Assembly: GCA_944387035.1 (NCBI GenBank)
Contig: CALXDJ010000009.1
Location: 16,886-80,885 of the forward strand
Direction of reading: 5' to 3'
From: an uncultured Oscillospiraceae bacterium
GTDB lineage: Bacteria > Bacillota > Clostridia > Oscillospirales > Oscillospiraceae
DNA length: 64,000 nucleotides
The position numbers were made by a program, and so were the translations under genes. Each line of letters begins with the position of its first letter. Position 1 is the first letter of the stretch. This document shows positions 1 through 7,819 of this stretch, in pieces. The notes beneath the pieces were generated by a model that saw nothing but the letters and a program-made list of their open reading frames with translations, made no database searches and had not been told where the DNA came from.

Positions 1-29
1 CCCTGAATCATGATGCTCTGCGCCGCCAT
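1..29 (-). CDS. cobQ: Cobyric acid synthase, N-terminal fragment cut by the window edge
   Basis: Only the first nine or so codons are inside the window. The ATG is at 29-27 on the minus strand and reads MAAQSIMIQG, the usual opening of CobQ/CbiP just before its P-loop. An AGGAGG ribosome site lies about 5 bases upstream, inside the 3' end of cobD, whose TGA is one base away, so the genes are translationally coupled. CobQ/CbiP amidates adenosylcobyrinic diamide to cobyric acid, which suits the end of this cobalamin operon. The call rests on a very short peptide plus context. Confidence 0.7.
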
Positions 30-30
30 T

Positions 31-1101
31 TCATTCCTCCTCTGCAATTCTGCGCAGCGCCGCCACCAGCAGGCGGTTTTCTTCCGGCCGCTTCACTGCA
101 ATCCGATACCAGCCCTGTCCCAAACCCGGATAGTTGGCACAGCGCCGAATCAAAATTCCCTGCTCCAACAACGCCTCATACAGGGGACGATCACAGTAAA
201 ACAGCATGTAGTTGGCCTGGGACGGACAAATCCGTGCCCCCAGATACTCCCGCAGTGCCCTTTCCAGATATGCCCGTTCCTGTACAATCAGCTTCCTGGC
301 CTCAGCCAGATACGCGTTTTCTCCCAACGCTGCCTCTCCTGCTTTCTGCGCCGGCAGCGACACGTTCCACGCCTGGACCATCCGGCTCATCTGCGCCAGC
401 AACGCCCGGTCGGCGCTTATGCCGTACCCCAGCCGCAAGCCGGCCATAGCGTAGCTTTTCGTAAACGCCTTGAGCAAAAACAGCCCCGGCCAGTCCAGCA
501 AATAGGACTGGAACGATGCTTCCCGCCCCTGGTCCGATAAATCCAGAAAGCATTCATCCACAAACAGCCGTTTCCCCTGCCGTCGGCACTGCTCCACAAT
601 CCGCTCCCGCAGCACCGGATCCACCAGCCGCCCTGTGGGATTATTGGGATGGCACAAAAACAGCACATCCGGAGCCTGCTGTTCGAGAAAGGAGAGCACA
701 TCCTCCTCCAGCGCAAACCCCCGGTCCGGAGAAAGCGGATATCGCACCACCGTGCACCCCACTGCCTCCAGCGATGCTGTGTACTCGCAGAACGTCGGCG
801 CCAGCTCCATCGCCCGGCGGGGGCGCAGAGCCTGGCAATACGAATGGATCAGCTCCGCCGCCCCGTTTCCGCACAGGAGATTCTCCTGCGCGACTCCTTC
901 CCATTGGGCAATGGCACCGGTCAGCTCCCGGCAAAACGGGTCCGGGTAGCACGCAAGCTGTCCAATGGACTCCTGCACGGCGCGGCACACTGCCTCCGGA
1001 GGCCCCAGCGGGTTGGTATTGACAGAAAAATCTGCCGCGATCTGCATGCCATACCCATCTCCGCCGTGGGGGTTTTTCTGTTCATATAACAACGCCTCCA
1101 C
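31..1101 (-). CDS. cobD: L-threonine-O-3-phosphate decarboxylase, PLP-dependent (aminotransferase fold)
   Basis: This is a fold-type I PLP enzyme of about 356 residues, related to histidinol-phosphate aminotransferase. It probably decarboxylates threonine phosphate to the aminopropanol phosphate that forms the nucleotide-loop linker of cobalamin. Family signs are the N-terminal HGGDGYG, SVNTNPLGPP, HPNNPTGR in the middle, and a lysine in LLKAFTKSYAMAGLRLGY that fits the PLP lysine. It overlaps the end of cbiB and is followed one base later by cobQ. The start is uncertain: a GTG at 1101 abuts the ribosome site, while a TTG at 1092 has AGGAGG at a better distance. Histidinol-phosphate aminotransferase is the alternative, but the operon argues for CobD. 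Confidence 0.88.
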   Translation of the reverse strand: MEALLYEQKNPHGGDGYGMQIAADFSVNTNPLGPPEAVCRAVQESIGQLACYPDPFCRELTGAIAQWEGVAQENLLCGNGAAELIHSYCQALRPRRAMELAPTFCEYTASLEAVGCTVVRYPLSPDRGFALEEDVLSFLEQQAPDVLFLCHPNNPTGRLVDPVLRERIVEQCRRQGKRLFVDECFLDLSDQGREASFQSYLLDWPGLFLLKAFTKSYAMAGLRLGYGISADRALLAQMSRMVQAWNVSLPAQKAGEAALGENAYLAEARKLIVQERAYLERALREYLGARICPSQANYMLFYCDRPLYEALLEQGILIRRCANYPGLGQGWYRIAVKRPEENRLLVAALRRIAEEE

Positions 1102-2071
1102 CTCCTCTCAAAAGATTCCATCCCAGCCGCATCAGCACCAACACCACCAGCGCCAGCAGCGATGCCGCCTTCGCCAGACGGCATGTCCGGGAAATGTCCC
1201 CGGGTTCGATGGCGCGCAGGGCATCTCCAATAACCGGTTTTTCATGCCGGACTCCGTGGTACCAGGCGCTGCCTCCCAGCTGTACCCCCAGAAGCCCCGC
1301 GCAGGCCGACTCGGTCTGTGCGGAATTGGGGCTGGCATGACAGAACCGGTCCCGCCTGAAGATTTTCCATCCCCGCCGGAAATCCATGCCCAGCATGGCG
1401 CCAGCTGCCAGCATCATGAGGGCGGAAAACCGAGAGGGAATCCAGTTGGCCAGATCATCCATCCGGGCCGGAACCAGCCCGATGTCCCGATAGGGCGGAT
1501 CCACGTATCCCAGCATGGAATCCATGGTATTGATAGCCTTGTAGCAAAATCCCAGCGGTGCGCCGCCCAGCACCAGAAAAATCAGAGGAGCAATGACCCC
1601 GTCAGATACGTTTTCCGCCACGGTTTCCACCGCAGCCCGGGTAACTCCTGCCGCATCCAAACGGTGTGTTTCCCGGCCCACAATCCGGGCCACAGCCCGC
1701 TGAGCCCCCTCCAGGGGTTCTTCCGTCAGGGCCCGCTCCACCCGCGTGGCCTCCTGACACAGGCACTTAAGCGCCAGGACCTGCCAGCACATCACACTTT
1801 CCACCACCAGCGCCAGCCAGGGGCTCACCATCCGGCAAAGCCACAAAATTCCTGCGGGAAGCGCAGTGGATACCAGCACCACCATCAGCCACAGTCCCCC
1901 GCCTCCCAGCTTTTGGCCGGCGGGCGTGTCCGGAAAAACCCGTCTCACCAGCTGCTCCAGTGCGGCGATCAGCTTTCCAATCCACACCACAGGGTGTGCC
2001 CTGCTCAGCGGATCTCCCCACAGTGCATCCAGCACGCCTCCGATTCCCACTGCCACCAGTGTCAGATTCAT
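1082..2071 (-). CDS. cbiB: Adenosylcobinamide-phosphate synthase CbiB (membrane)
   Basis: CbiB is an integral membrane enzyme that attaches aminopropanol (phosphate) to adenosylcobyric acid. The protein is about 329 residues from the start chosen here, MNLTLVAVGIGGVLDALWGD. The PVVWIGK stretch near the N terminus and the ENVSDGVIAPL motif are typical of the family, with several hydrophobic helices between. The start at 2071 is favoured because its ATG overlaps the stop of the cbiJ/E/T gene as ATGA. A longer in-frame reading beginning at 2185 would bury the first 38 codons in the upstream gene. It lies between cbiJ/E/T and cobD in one minus-strand operon. Confidence 0.93.
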   Translation of the reverse strand: MNLTLVAVGIGGVLDALWGDPLSRAHPVVWIGKLIAALEQLVRRVFPDTPAGQKLGGGGLWLMVVLVSTALPAGILWLCRMVSPWLALVVESVMCWQVLALKCLCQEATRVERALTEEPLEGAQRAVARIVGRETHRLDAAGVTRAAVETVAENVSDGVIAPLIFLVLGGAPLGFCYKAINTMDSMLGYVDPPYRDIGLVPARMDDLANWIPSRFSALMMLAAGAMLGMDFRRGWKIFRRDRFCHASPNSAQTESACAGLLGVQLGGSAWYHGVRHEKPVIGDALRAIEPGDISRTCRLAKAASLLALVVLVLMRLGWNLLRGGGGVVI

Positions 2072-4056
2072 TCTGTACCGCTCCTTGCCTGCATAGTAAA
2101 GAGGTAAACCGGATTTTGTCCGGAAAACAGGTGATAGTGCCCCGCTTCCCGGGTCCGGGCCACAAACAGGCAGACCGTTTCCCACTCCAGTTCAGGGAAC
2201 GCCTCCATACATGCCGTCAGCTCCGCAACCGATTCCAGCGACACCGCAGCCGCAACGATCCGCACAGCCGGATTTTTCTCCAGCGCCAGCGCTATGATCT
2301 CCCGGAACCGGCCCGAAGTTCCCCCCAGAAATACACGGTCCGGAGCGGGCAACTCCCGGCATGCTTCCGGCGCGCAGCCTGATACCACCGTCAGATTGTC
2401 CAGTGAAAACCGCCGGCGGTTTTCCTCCACCAGTGCTGCGGCTTCCTGGACCCGTTCCACCGCGTAGACCTGTCCCCGGCGGGCCTGCAATGCCATCTCC
2501 ACAGATACCGAGCCGGTTCCCGCGCCCACATCCCAGCAAACGGAACGCTCCGTCAGCTGCAGTTTGGAAAGGCACACAGCCCGCACCTCGCTTTTGGTCA
2601 TGGGGACCATGCCCTCCGGCTTGCTGCCGCGGCAGAATTTCGAATCAGGCAAGCCGATTCCCACAGCGCGGTCCGCCGCCGGATTTTCAATCAGCACGGC
2701 ACTCAGCGGGGCAAAGTCCTGCTCCGCCAGTTCCCGGGCCTCCCCGGTACGAATCTGTTCGTCGGGATAGCTCAGGCGCTCACCCACATATACCTTCACC
2801 GCTCCCAACCCGGATTCCGTCAGTACCCGGCACAGATCCTTTACCCCGGTACTGCCTCCGACCAGGACAAAAATCCGGCGGTTGGCCCGGACCTCCTCCG
2901 CAATGGGGCGCGTCCGCCCATGAAGGCTGACACAGGCCACATCTTCGTAGCTGCAGGAGAGCCGGGCACACAGATAGGACAGCGAGCTGATGCCCGGCAG
3001 AATCTCCACCGGATGTTCTGGTAAATACTGCACCAGTTTTCGGGTCCCGCTGTAAAACCCCGTATCCCCGGACATCACCACGGCGATGGAGCCATACTCC
3101 GGATGCGCCTGAATCGCTTCCGCCATTGCTTGCGGTGTAGCCGCCTCCAGAACCTCCTGCCCCGGCGCCGCTGCCGCCAGCATCCGCCGGGCTCCTACCA
3201 CGCAGTCCGCCCGGGCAATGGCCGCCCGGGCCTCTCCGGTCATGCAGGCCTCCGCCCCGGGACCCAGTCCCACAATGCTGATCCGTGGATACAGCTGCAT
3301 GCCGAACCGGCGCTGTATTTCCTCCAGCACCGCGCTCAGGCTCATTCCCTCCCGGCTGGGCGGACGGCCCACCACCACCAGCACGGCCCCAGTCTGCTGG
3401 GCGGCAGCCGCCTTGGCCGCAAAGCCGCCCACGTCTCCGCTCTCCTTGGTCACCAGATACCGGGCCGACACACTGCGCAGCATGGCTGCGTTGAGTTCTT
3501 CGGAAAAGGGCCCCTGCATGGCTATGATGTGCCCGGCCGGGACGCCTGCCGCCTGGCAGGCCTGCAGGGATGCTTCCATGGGCAAAACCCGCACATAGGC
3601 CCGCCGCCCAAAGTCCCGGATTCCAGACGCATACTGCGCCAGTTCCTTGCTGCCCGTCGTCAGCAGAATCGTCCCTTCGGTTTCATCCAGAAATGCGGCG
3701 GCAGCCGCGCTGTCCGGCACGGTCACTGCGCCGTCGGGAACCGTGCTTTCCTCCCGCAAAAGCCGCAGGTACTCTACCTCCGCGGCCTGACAAGCAGCCA
3801 GCACATTCTCCGTCACGACCCGGGCATAGGGATGCGTGGCATCCACCACCAGATCAAACCGCTCCTGACGCATCACGCGTTCCATCTCTTCCGGTTCCAT
3901 CCGTCCGGCCCGCACCCGCAGGCACTCAGACGGTGACAGCAGCGTCTGCCCGTACTCGGTAGCTACGCAGGCCGTCACATCCATTCCATTGGCTGCCAGC
4001 AGCTGCGCAAGACGCCGCCCTTCCGTGGTACCGGCAAACACGCAGATCTTATTCAT
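2068..4056 (-). CDS. cbiJ-cbiET: CbiJ-CbiE-CbiT triple fusion: precorrin-6A reductase plus C5,15-methyltransferase/decarboxylase
   Basis: One 662-residue chain appears to carry three consecutive corrin-ring enzymes. Residues 1-250 look like CbiJ/CobK, the reductase of (cobalt-)precorrin-6A, with VFAGTTEGRRLA and DATHPYA motifs. Residues about 258-460 look like CbiE, a tetrapyrrole methylase with IVGLGPG and SGDTGFYSG. Residues about 467-662 look like CbiT, a SAM methyltransferase with DVGAGTGSVSVEMA. CbiE-CbiT fusion is well known as CobL; CbiJ in front as well is less usual. The start at 4056 is favoured since its GGAGG is 7 bases upstream; an ATG at 4062 overlaps the cbiD stop but sits almost on the ribosome site. 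It is coupled to cbiD and cbiB. Confidence 0.9.
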   Translation of the reverse strand: MNKICVFAGTTEGRRLAQLLAANGMDVTACVATEYGQTLLSPSECLRVRAGRMEPEEMERVMRQERFDLVVDATHPYARVVTENVLAACQAAEVEYLRLLREESTVPDGAVTVPDSAAAAAFLDETEGTILLTTGSKELAQYASGIRDFGRRAYVRVLPMEASLQACQAAGVPAGHIIAMQGPFSEELNAAMLRSVSARYLVTKESGDVGGFAAKAAAAQQTGAVLVVVGRPPSREGMSLSAVLEEIQRRFGMQLYPRISIVGLGPGAEACMTGEARAAIARADCVVGARRMLAAAAPGQEVLEAATPQAMAEAIQAHPEYGSIAVVMSGDTGFYSGTRKLVQYLPEHPVEILPGISSLSYLCARLSCSYEDVACVSLHGRTRPIAEEVRANRRIFVLVGGSTGVKDLCRVLTESGLGAVKVYVGERLSYPDEQIRTGEARELAEQDFAPLSAVLIENPAADRAVGIGLPDSKFCRGSKPEGMVPMTKSEVRAVCLSKLQLTERSVCWDVGAGTGSVSVEMALQARRGQVYAVERVQEAAALVEENRRRFSLDNLTVVSGCAPEACRELPAPDRVFLGGTSGRFREIIALALEKNPAVRIVAAAVSLESVAELTACMEAFPELEWETVCLFVARTREAGHYHLFSGQNPVYLFTMQARSGTE

Positions 4057-4058
4057 AC

Positions 4059-5213
4059 TCATTCCTCCAGGCTCCACGGATATTGTTTGGAATTTTGCAC
4101 CTGCCGGACAATGGCGGCGGCCATCTCCTCCGCCCGGGGCGTTTTTCCCAACAGTCCATACCGTTCAGAAAACACCACCGCCTCCACAGCAAGTGCTCCC
4201 GCTCCGACTCGGGAAAGCTGTTCTTCTATCCGTTCCATCAAGTGCTGAAGAACCGGACCGTCTTTGCCGTCTTCCCGCAGAATGCGCAATGCCTCATCGC
4301 AGGACACGCAGCGGAGAATCTCCGCGATCCGGTGCGGGGCAAGACCTGCCGCTCCAGCATAGGCCGCCAGGATCTCCATACGGCAGTCTCCATACCGGGA
4401 GTGGGTGTCCATCATCCCGCCGGCCACCTTGACCAGCTTTCCGATATGCCCGACCAGCAGCACTCCCGCAAACTCCATTTCCCGGCACATCTCCAGGGTC
4501 TGCCCAATAAAATTGGAAGTCAGTACCGCTTGTTCCGGTGCCATTCCCAGCATCTTTCCGGCAAACGAAGCCCCGTAATTTCCCGGCGCCAGCAGCAAAA
4601 ACCGCTCCCCGCTGGCCTGGCGCTGGCGCAGGTGTGTCCGGATGGTTTCCACCAGCGCCCGTTCACTCATGGGCTCCACGATTCCGGTGGTCCCCAGAAT
4701 GGAAATCCCGCCCTGGATGCCCAGCCGGGGATTGAAGGTTCTTTTCGCCAGCTCCTGTCCGCCGGGAACGGAGATCACCACCAAAAGTCCTCCCTGGTAT
4801 CCGGCCATGCGGCACACGTCTTCCACATGCTCCCGGATCATCTTTCTGGGGACCGAATTGATGGCGGCCTCGCCCACAGGCTGGTCCAAACCAGGCAGGG
4901 TGACACGTCCCACGCCTTCCCCGCCGTCCACAACAATACCGGGCAGGTCGCGCCGGGACACCGTAGCGAAAATCAGAGCACCCGTCGTAATATCCGGATC
5001 ATCTCCGCCGTCCTTTTTGACCGCGCAGGAAACCGCCGTCTCCGTAATGGAGATCTCCTGCAGCTCCGGGCTCCATGTTGTGCCGCCGGGCATCCGTACC
5101 GTGCTCCGCTCCTGCCGCTGCCCGGTCAGCAGCATCCAGGCGGCAGCCCGGGCGGCAGCTGCCGCGCAGGAGCCGGTGGTATACCCGTGCCGCAGGACCT
5201 TTGCTGGTTGCAT
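4059..5213 (-). CDS. cbiD: Cobalt-precorrin-5B C1-methyltransferase CbiD
   Basis: CbiD methylates C1 of cobalt-precorrin-5B in the anaerobic (early cobalt insertion) B12 route. The 384-residue protein opens with the family signature LRHGYTTGSCAAAAARAA and contains GGEGVGRVTLPGL and GHIGKLVKVAGGM. Length matches the family. Start at 5213 has AGGAGG about 8 bases before the ATG. The presence of CbiD rather than CobF supports the anaerobic pathway. The gene follows cbiC with a 22-base gap and its stop is embedded in the ribosome site of the next gene. Confidence 0.95.
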   Translation of the reverse strand: MQPAKVLRHGYTTGSCAAAAARAAAWMLLTGQRQERSTVRMPGGTTWSPELQEISITETAVSCAVKKDGGDDPDITTGALIFATVSRRDLPGIVVDGGEGVGRVTLPGLDQPVGEAAINSVPRKMIREHVEDVCRMAGYQGGLLVVISVPGGQELAKRTFNPRLGIQGGISILGTTGIVEPMSERALVETIRTHLRQRQASGERFLLLAPGNYGASFAGKMLGMAPEQAVLTSNFIGQTLEMCREMEFAGVLLVGHIGKLVKVAGGMMDTHSRYGDCRMEILAAYAGAAGLAPHRIAEILRCVSCDEALRILREDGKDGPVLQHLMERIEEQLSRVGAGALAVEAVVFSERYGLLGKTPRAEEMAAAIVRQVQNSKQYPWSLEE

Positions 5214-5235
5214 AACGCCTTCCTCCTACTTCGCT

Positions 5236-5859
5236 TCAGCGGGTAATCTGATAGAGCAGTGCATTGCATATCGCTGCCGCCACATTGCTGCCGCCTTTGC
5301 GGCCCCGGGCCACAATGTGGGGCGTCGGAAGCGTCAGAATCCGCTCTTTGCTCTCCACTACATTCACAAATCCCACCGGCACACCGATGATCAGCGCCGG
5401 ATCGATCTGCCCGGTTTCCACCAGTGTATACAGCGTCAGCAGGGCGGTGGGCGCATTGCCGATGGCAAATATGCACGGGCGTCCCAAGGCCGCCGCCCGC
5501 TCCATCGATACCACTGCCCGGGTGACACCCCGTGCCTGTGCCTCCTGCGCCACATCGGGGTCGGACATAAAGCAGTGTACCTGTCCGCCCAAACGCGCCA
5601 GCGCGGTTTTGTTGATTCCCGCCCGGGCCATTTGCGTATCTGTCACAATGTCGCACCCGGACCGGAGTGCCGCCACGCCCTTTTCCACAGCGCCTGCGGA
5701 AAACACGAGATTGTCCGCATAATCAAAATCCGCAGTGGTATGGATGACCCGCTTGATTACAGCCTCATGCTCCGGAGCCAGCGGATGGCCCTGCAGCATC
5801 TCACCGATTATTTCAAAGCTGCGCCGCTCAATCTCCTGCGGCCGAATTGTTTCAATCAT
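5236..5859 (-). CDS. cbiC: Cobalt-precorrin-8 methylmutase CbiC
   Basis: CbiC moves a methyl group from C11 to C12 of the corrin ring, giving cobyrinic acid. The 207-residue protein is of normal length. The family stretch RVIHTTADFDYADNL contains the conserved histidine, and VGFVNVVESKERI and RGRKGGSNVAAAICNAL are typical of the C-terminal half. Its ATG lies inside the last codons of cbiA (8-base overlap), so the two are likely co-translated. It is second in the riboswitch-controlled operon. Confidence 0.95.
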   Translation of the reverse strand: MIETIRPQEIERRSFEIIGEMLQGHPLAPEHEAVIKRVIHTTADFDYADNLVFSAGAVEKGVAALRSGCDIVTDTQMARAGINKTALARLGGQVHCFMSDPDVAQEAQARGVTRAVVSMERAAALGRPCIFAIGNAPTALLTLYTLVETGQIDPALIIGVPVGFVNVVESKERILTLPTPHIVARGRKGGSNVAAAICNALLYQITR

Positions 5860-7207
5860 GACTCCGCTTCTCCTTCAAACAGATTTCATAAAACCGCCGG
5901 GCAAAAGACAGGTTGGCATGGAAATGGAAATGGGGAAACCCCGCATACAGCCGCTCCGTCGCCACTCCGCAAGCCCAGCTGCGGCCGGTGGGCTTCCGCG
6001 CAGTCAGGTCTCCACCGGGACAGGTACAATCCCAGCGGTGGAATTCATGCCCTCGGATCTCCTCCCCCGCGCCGCACAACAGATTCTCCCGCTGGGAGCT
6101 GAGCGTCACATACCCAAAGCGGGTCAGCTTTCCGGCGTCAAAACACCGGCCGGGAAGGAACCCCACCATGGGCCACTCTCCGATGGCCTCTGTCAGGTAC
6201 ATGAAGCCTCCGCATTCTGCAATGCACGGCAGTCCTCCCGCCAGTGCCGCCGCCACAGAATTCCGCATCGCATGGTTCTCACTCAGCTGCCGCGCATGCA
6301 GTTCCGGATATCCGCCTCCCAAATAAAGGCCGTGAATCCCCGCGGGCAGCGCGGGGTCCGTCAGCGGACTAAACGGCACCAGCTGTGCACCCATGGCCCG
6401 CAGCACCTCCAGATTTTCCGCATAGTAGAAGGAGAAGGCCGTATCCTGTGCCACCGCAATCCGCACCGGCTCCTGCTGCGGCAGCGAGATCGGTTCGCAG
6501 GAAAGCGGCGGCGCGGAACCGGCCAGCTCCAGCAGTCCGTCCAAATCGATGCTGTCTCCTGCCTGATGGGCCAGGCGCATCAGTTTTTCCTGCAGTCCTT
6601 CCACTTCCGCGGCTGTTACCAATCCCAAATGGCGGCTCTCCAGCCCGCACTCCGGCATGACCGGCAAATAGCCCAGCGGACGGATCTGCCCGTCGAATCG
6701 CTGCTGAATGGCTGCCTCCAGCATCCGGTAGGTTCCGGCGGAGCAGCGATTTAAAATCACGCCCCGAATGCAGCTTTGCGGCATGAAGGTCCGAAATCCC
6801 TCAATGACAGCCAGAATGGACAGGGCGGCCCCCCGGGCATCCACCACCAGTACCACAGGCGTCTTTGTCAATCGGGCAATTTCCCAGGTACTGGCCCGTC
6901 CATCCAGGCCGATGCCATCATAGTACCCCATTACACCTTCTAAAATGGTCACATCCCGCTCCGCCCCATTCTGCGCCAGGAGGCTTTTCAGGGTGTTGGG
7001 GGCAAAGAAAAAGGCATCCAGAGTCGTGCTCCTGACTCCGACCACCCGGCTGTGAAACATGGGATCAATATAGTCCGGGCCGCACTTGCAGGCCGCCAGC
7101 CGGACTCCCCGCTGCGCCAGTGCCAGCAGCACCGCGCAGGTCAGAGACGTTTTTCCGCAGCCGCTGCCCGTTCCAGCCAGCAGGACCCGGGGCCGTATCT
7201 GCTCCAT
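5852..7207 (-). CDS. cbiA: Cobyrinate a,c-diamide synthase CbiA
   Basis: CbiA uses ATP and glutamine to amidate the a and c side chains of cobyrinate. The N-terminal half is a dethiobiotin-synthetase-like ATPase with a P-loop GTGSGCGKTS at residues 12-21. The C-terminal half is a class I glutaminase with the nucleophile Cys332 in IAECGGFMYL and a GFPHFHFHANL histidine motif near residue 427. At 451 residues it is full length. It is the first gene of the operon, behind the cobalamin riboswitch and its terminator, so cobalamin should shut off the whole cluster. Confidence 0.95.
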   Translation of the reverse strand: MEQIRPRVLLAGTGSGCGKTSLTCAVLLALAQRGVRLAACKCGPDYIDPMFHSRVVGVRSTTLDAFFFAPNTLKSLLAQNGAERDVTILEGVMGYYDGIGLDGRASTWEIARLTKTPVVLVVDARGAALSILAVIEGFRTFMPQSCIRGVILNRCSAGTYRMLEAAIQQRFDGQIRPLGYLPVMPECGLESRHLGLVTAAEVEGLQEKLMRLAHQAGDSIDLDGLLELAGSAPPLSCEPISLPQQEPVRIAVAQDTAFSFYYAENLEVLRAMGAQLVPFSPLTDPALPAGIHGLYLGGGYPELHARQLSENHAMRNSVAAALAGGLPCIAECGGFMYLTEAIGEWPMVGFLPGRCFDAGKLTRFGYVTLSSQRENLLCGAGEEIRGHEFHRWDCTCPGGDLTARKPTGRSWACGVATERLYAGFPHFHFHANLSFARRFYEICLKEKRSHD

Positions 7208-7261
7208 CTTTCCACTTCCTTTCCGGCGCCTTGCCCTTGCGCCGAACGTACCGCATGCAAA

Positions 7262-7296
7262 ACGGCCGCGGCAGCAAATTCATGCTGCCGCGGCTG
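7262..7296 (-). terminator. Hairpin between the cobalamin riboswitch and cbiA, probable expression platform
   Basis: A 12-bp perfect stem GCCGCGGCAGCA (7265-7276) pairs with 7283-7294 around a 6-base loop. On the minus strand it is followed by CGTTTTGC, a short U tract. It sits between the aptamer and cbiA, as expected for a riboswitch that stops transcription when cobalamin is bound. The U tract is weak on this strand and better on the plus strand, so termination by hairpin alone is an inference. Confidence 0.6.
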
Positions 7297-7347
7297 TTTT
7301 TCCACGACAAAAAACGCCCTTTTCCATCACACGTGGAAACGAGCGGA

Positions 7348-7525
7348 CTTCAAGCAGGTCTTCTGACTCGCGCACAAGAGATTTCTCCAGCCGGACGCTG
7401 CCTTCCCAGTTTCCCAGTGACTGACTTTCGTCAACGCATCCGGCCCGTACGCATACAGCGGCGGCACTGTCCGGGATTCTCACCCGGTTCTCTATTCTTC
7501 TCAGGACCTGAACGCATCCATGAGA
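7348..7525 (-). promoter_or_regulatory. Cobalamin riboswitch
   Basis: Read on the minus strand, the region has the ordered blocks of the cobalamin aptamer: GGTGAGAATCCCGGACAG, then GCCGCCGCTGTATGCG, then GTCACTGGGAAACTGGGAAG, and the 3' box AGTCAGAAGACCTGC. These are the conserved core and the B12 box. It lies in the 5' leader of the cbiA-cobQ operon, downstream of a good promoter and upstream of a strong hairpin. Binding of adenosylcobalamin (or a related form) should lower expression of the biosynthetic genes. Confidence 0.95.
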
Positions 7526-7560
7526 CACTTGAAGTATCGAAATAATCAAAGATTGTTTTT

Positions 7561-7590
7561 ATTTTAATCACGTTCCAGAGAGCTTGTCAA
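7561..7590 (-). promoter_or_regulatory. Sigma-A type promoter of the cobalamin operon
   Basis: On the minus strand, TTGACA (7590-7585) is followed after 18 bases by TAAAAT (7566-7561). This would start transcription near 7554, just ahead of the cobalamin riboswitch. Confidence 0.75.
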
Positions 7591-7681
7591 TCCCCGACTT
7601 CCATTTTCGATCATCCCAATCACCATGTCCACCTCCAATTCACATCAGTGCAAATTTCTACCAAAATTCAAAACCCTTTTC

Positions 7682-7710
7682 AATACACTTCTTTGCAAAG
7701 TGTCTATAAT
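7682..7710 (+). promoter_or_regulatory. Probable promoter and operator of the corrinoid methyltransferase cassette
   Basis: A perfect TATAAT -10 (7705-7710) is present, but the -35 position (7682-7687, AATACA) matches the consensus poorly. The spacer and -35 are covered by an inverted repeat, ACACTT (7685-7690) and AAGTGT (7698-7703). A strong -10 with a weak -35 under a palindrome suggests control by an unknown activator or repressor. Transcription would start near 7717 and run into the UroD-like gene. Confidence 0.55.
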
Positions 7711-7717
7711 GAAATGA

Positions 7718-7806
7718 GCTACGCATCTTTGTGCTGTGTTGTCATATCCGGTGCAAACCCGGCGGCGGTCCGTTTTGATGCCGCCCGCCAAATCAGGAAA
7801 CGAATT
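7718..7806 (+). other. Leader of the UroD-like gene with hairpins; possible degenerate corrinoid aptamer
   Basis: The leader from about 7718 to the ribosome site contains GGTGCAAACCCGGCGG (7760-7775) followed by GGTCC and a GCCGCC that can pair back on GGCGGC. This resembles the central part of the cobalamin aptamer (GGTGxxAAxCCxG), but the peripheral elements and B12 box seen at 7348-7525 are missing or too degenerate to recognise. It may be a variant aptamer, a remnant, or chance. I see no coding sequence here. Confidence 0.25.
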
Positions 7807-7819
7807 GGAGGAACCATTC

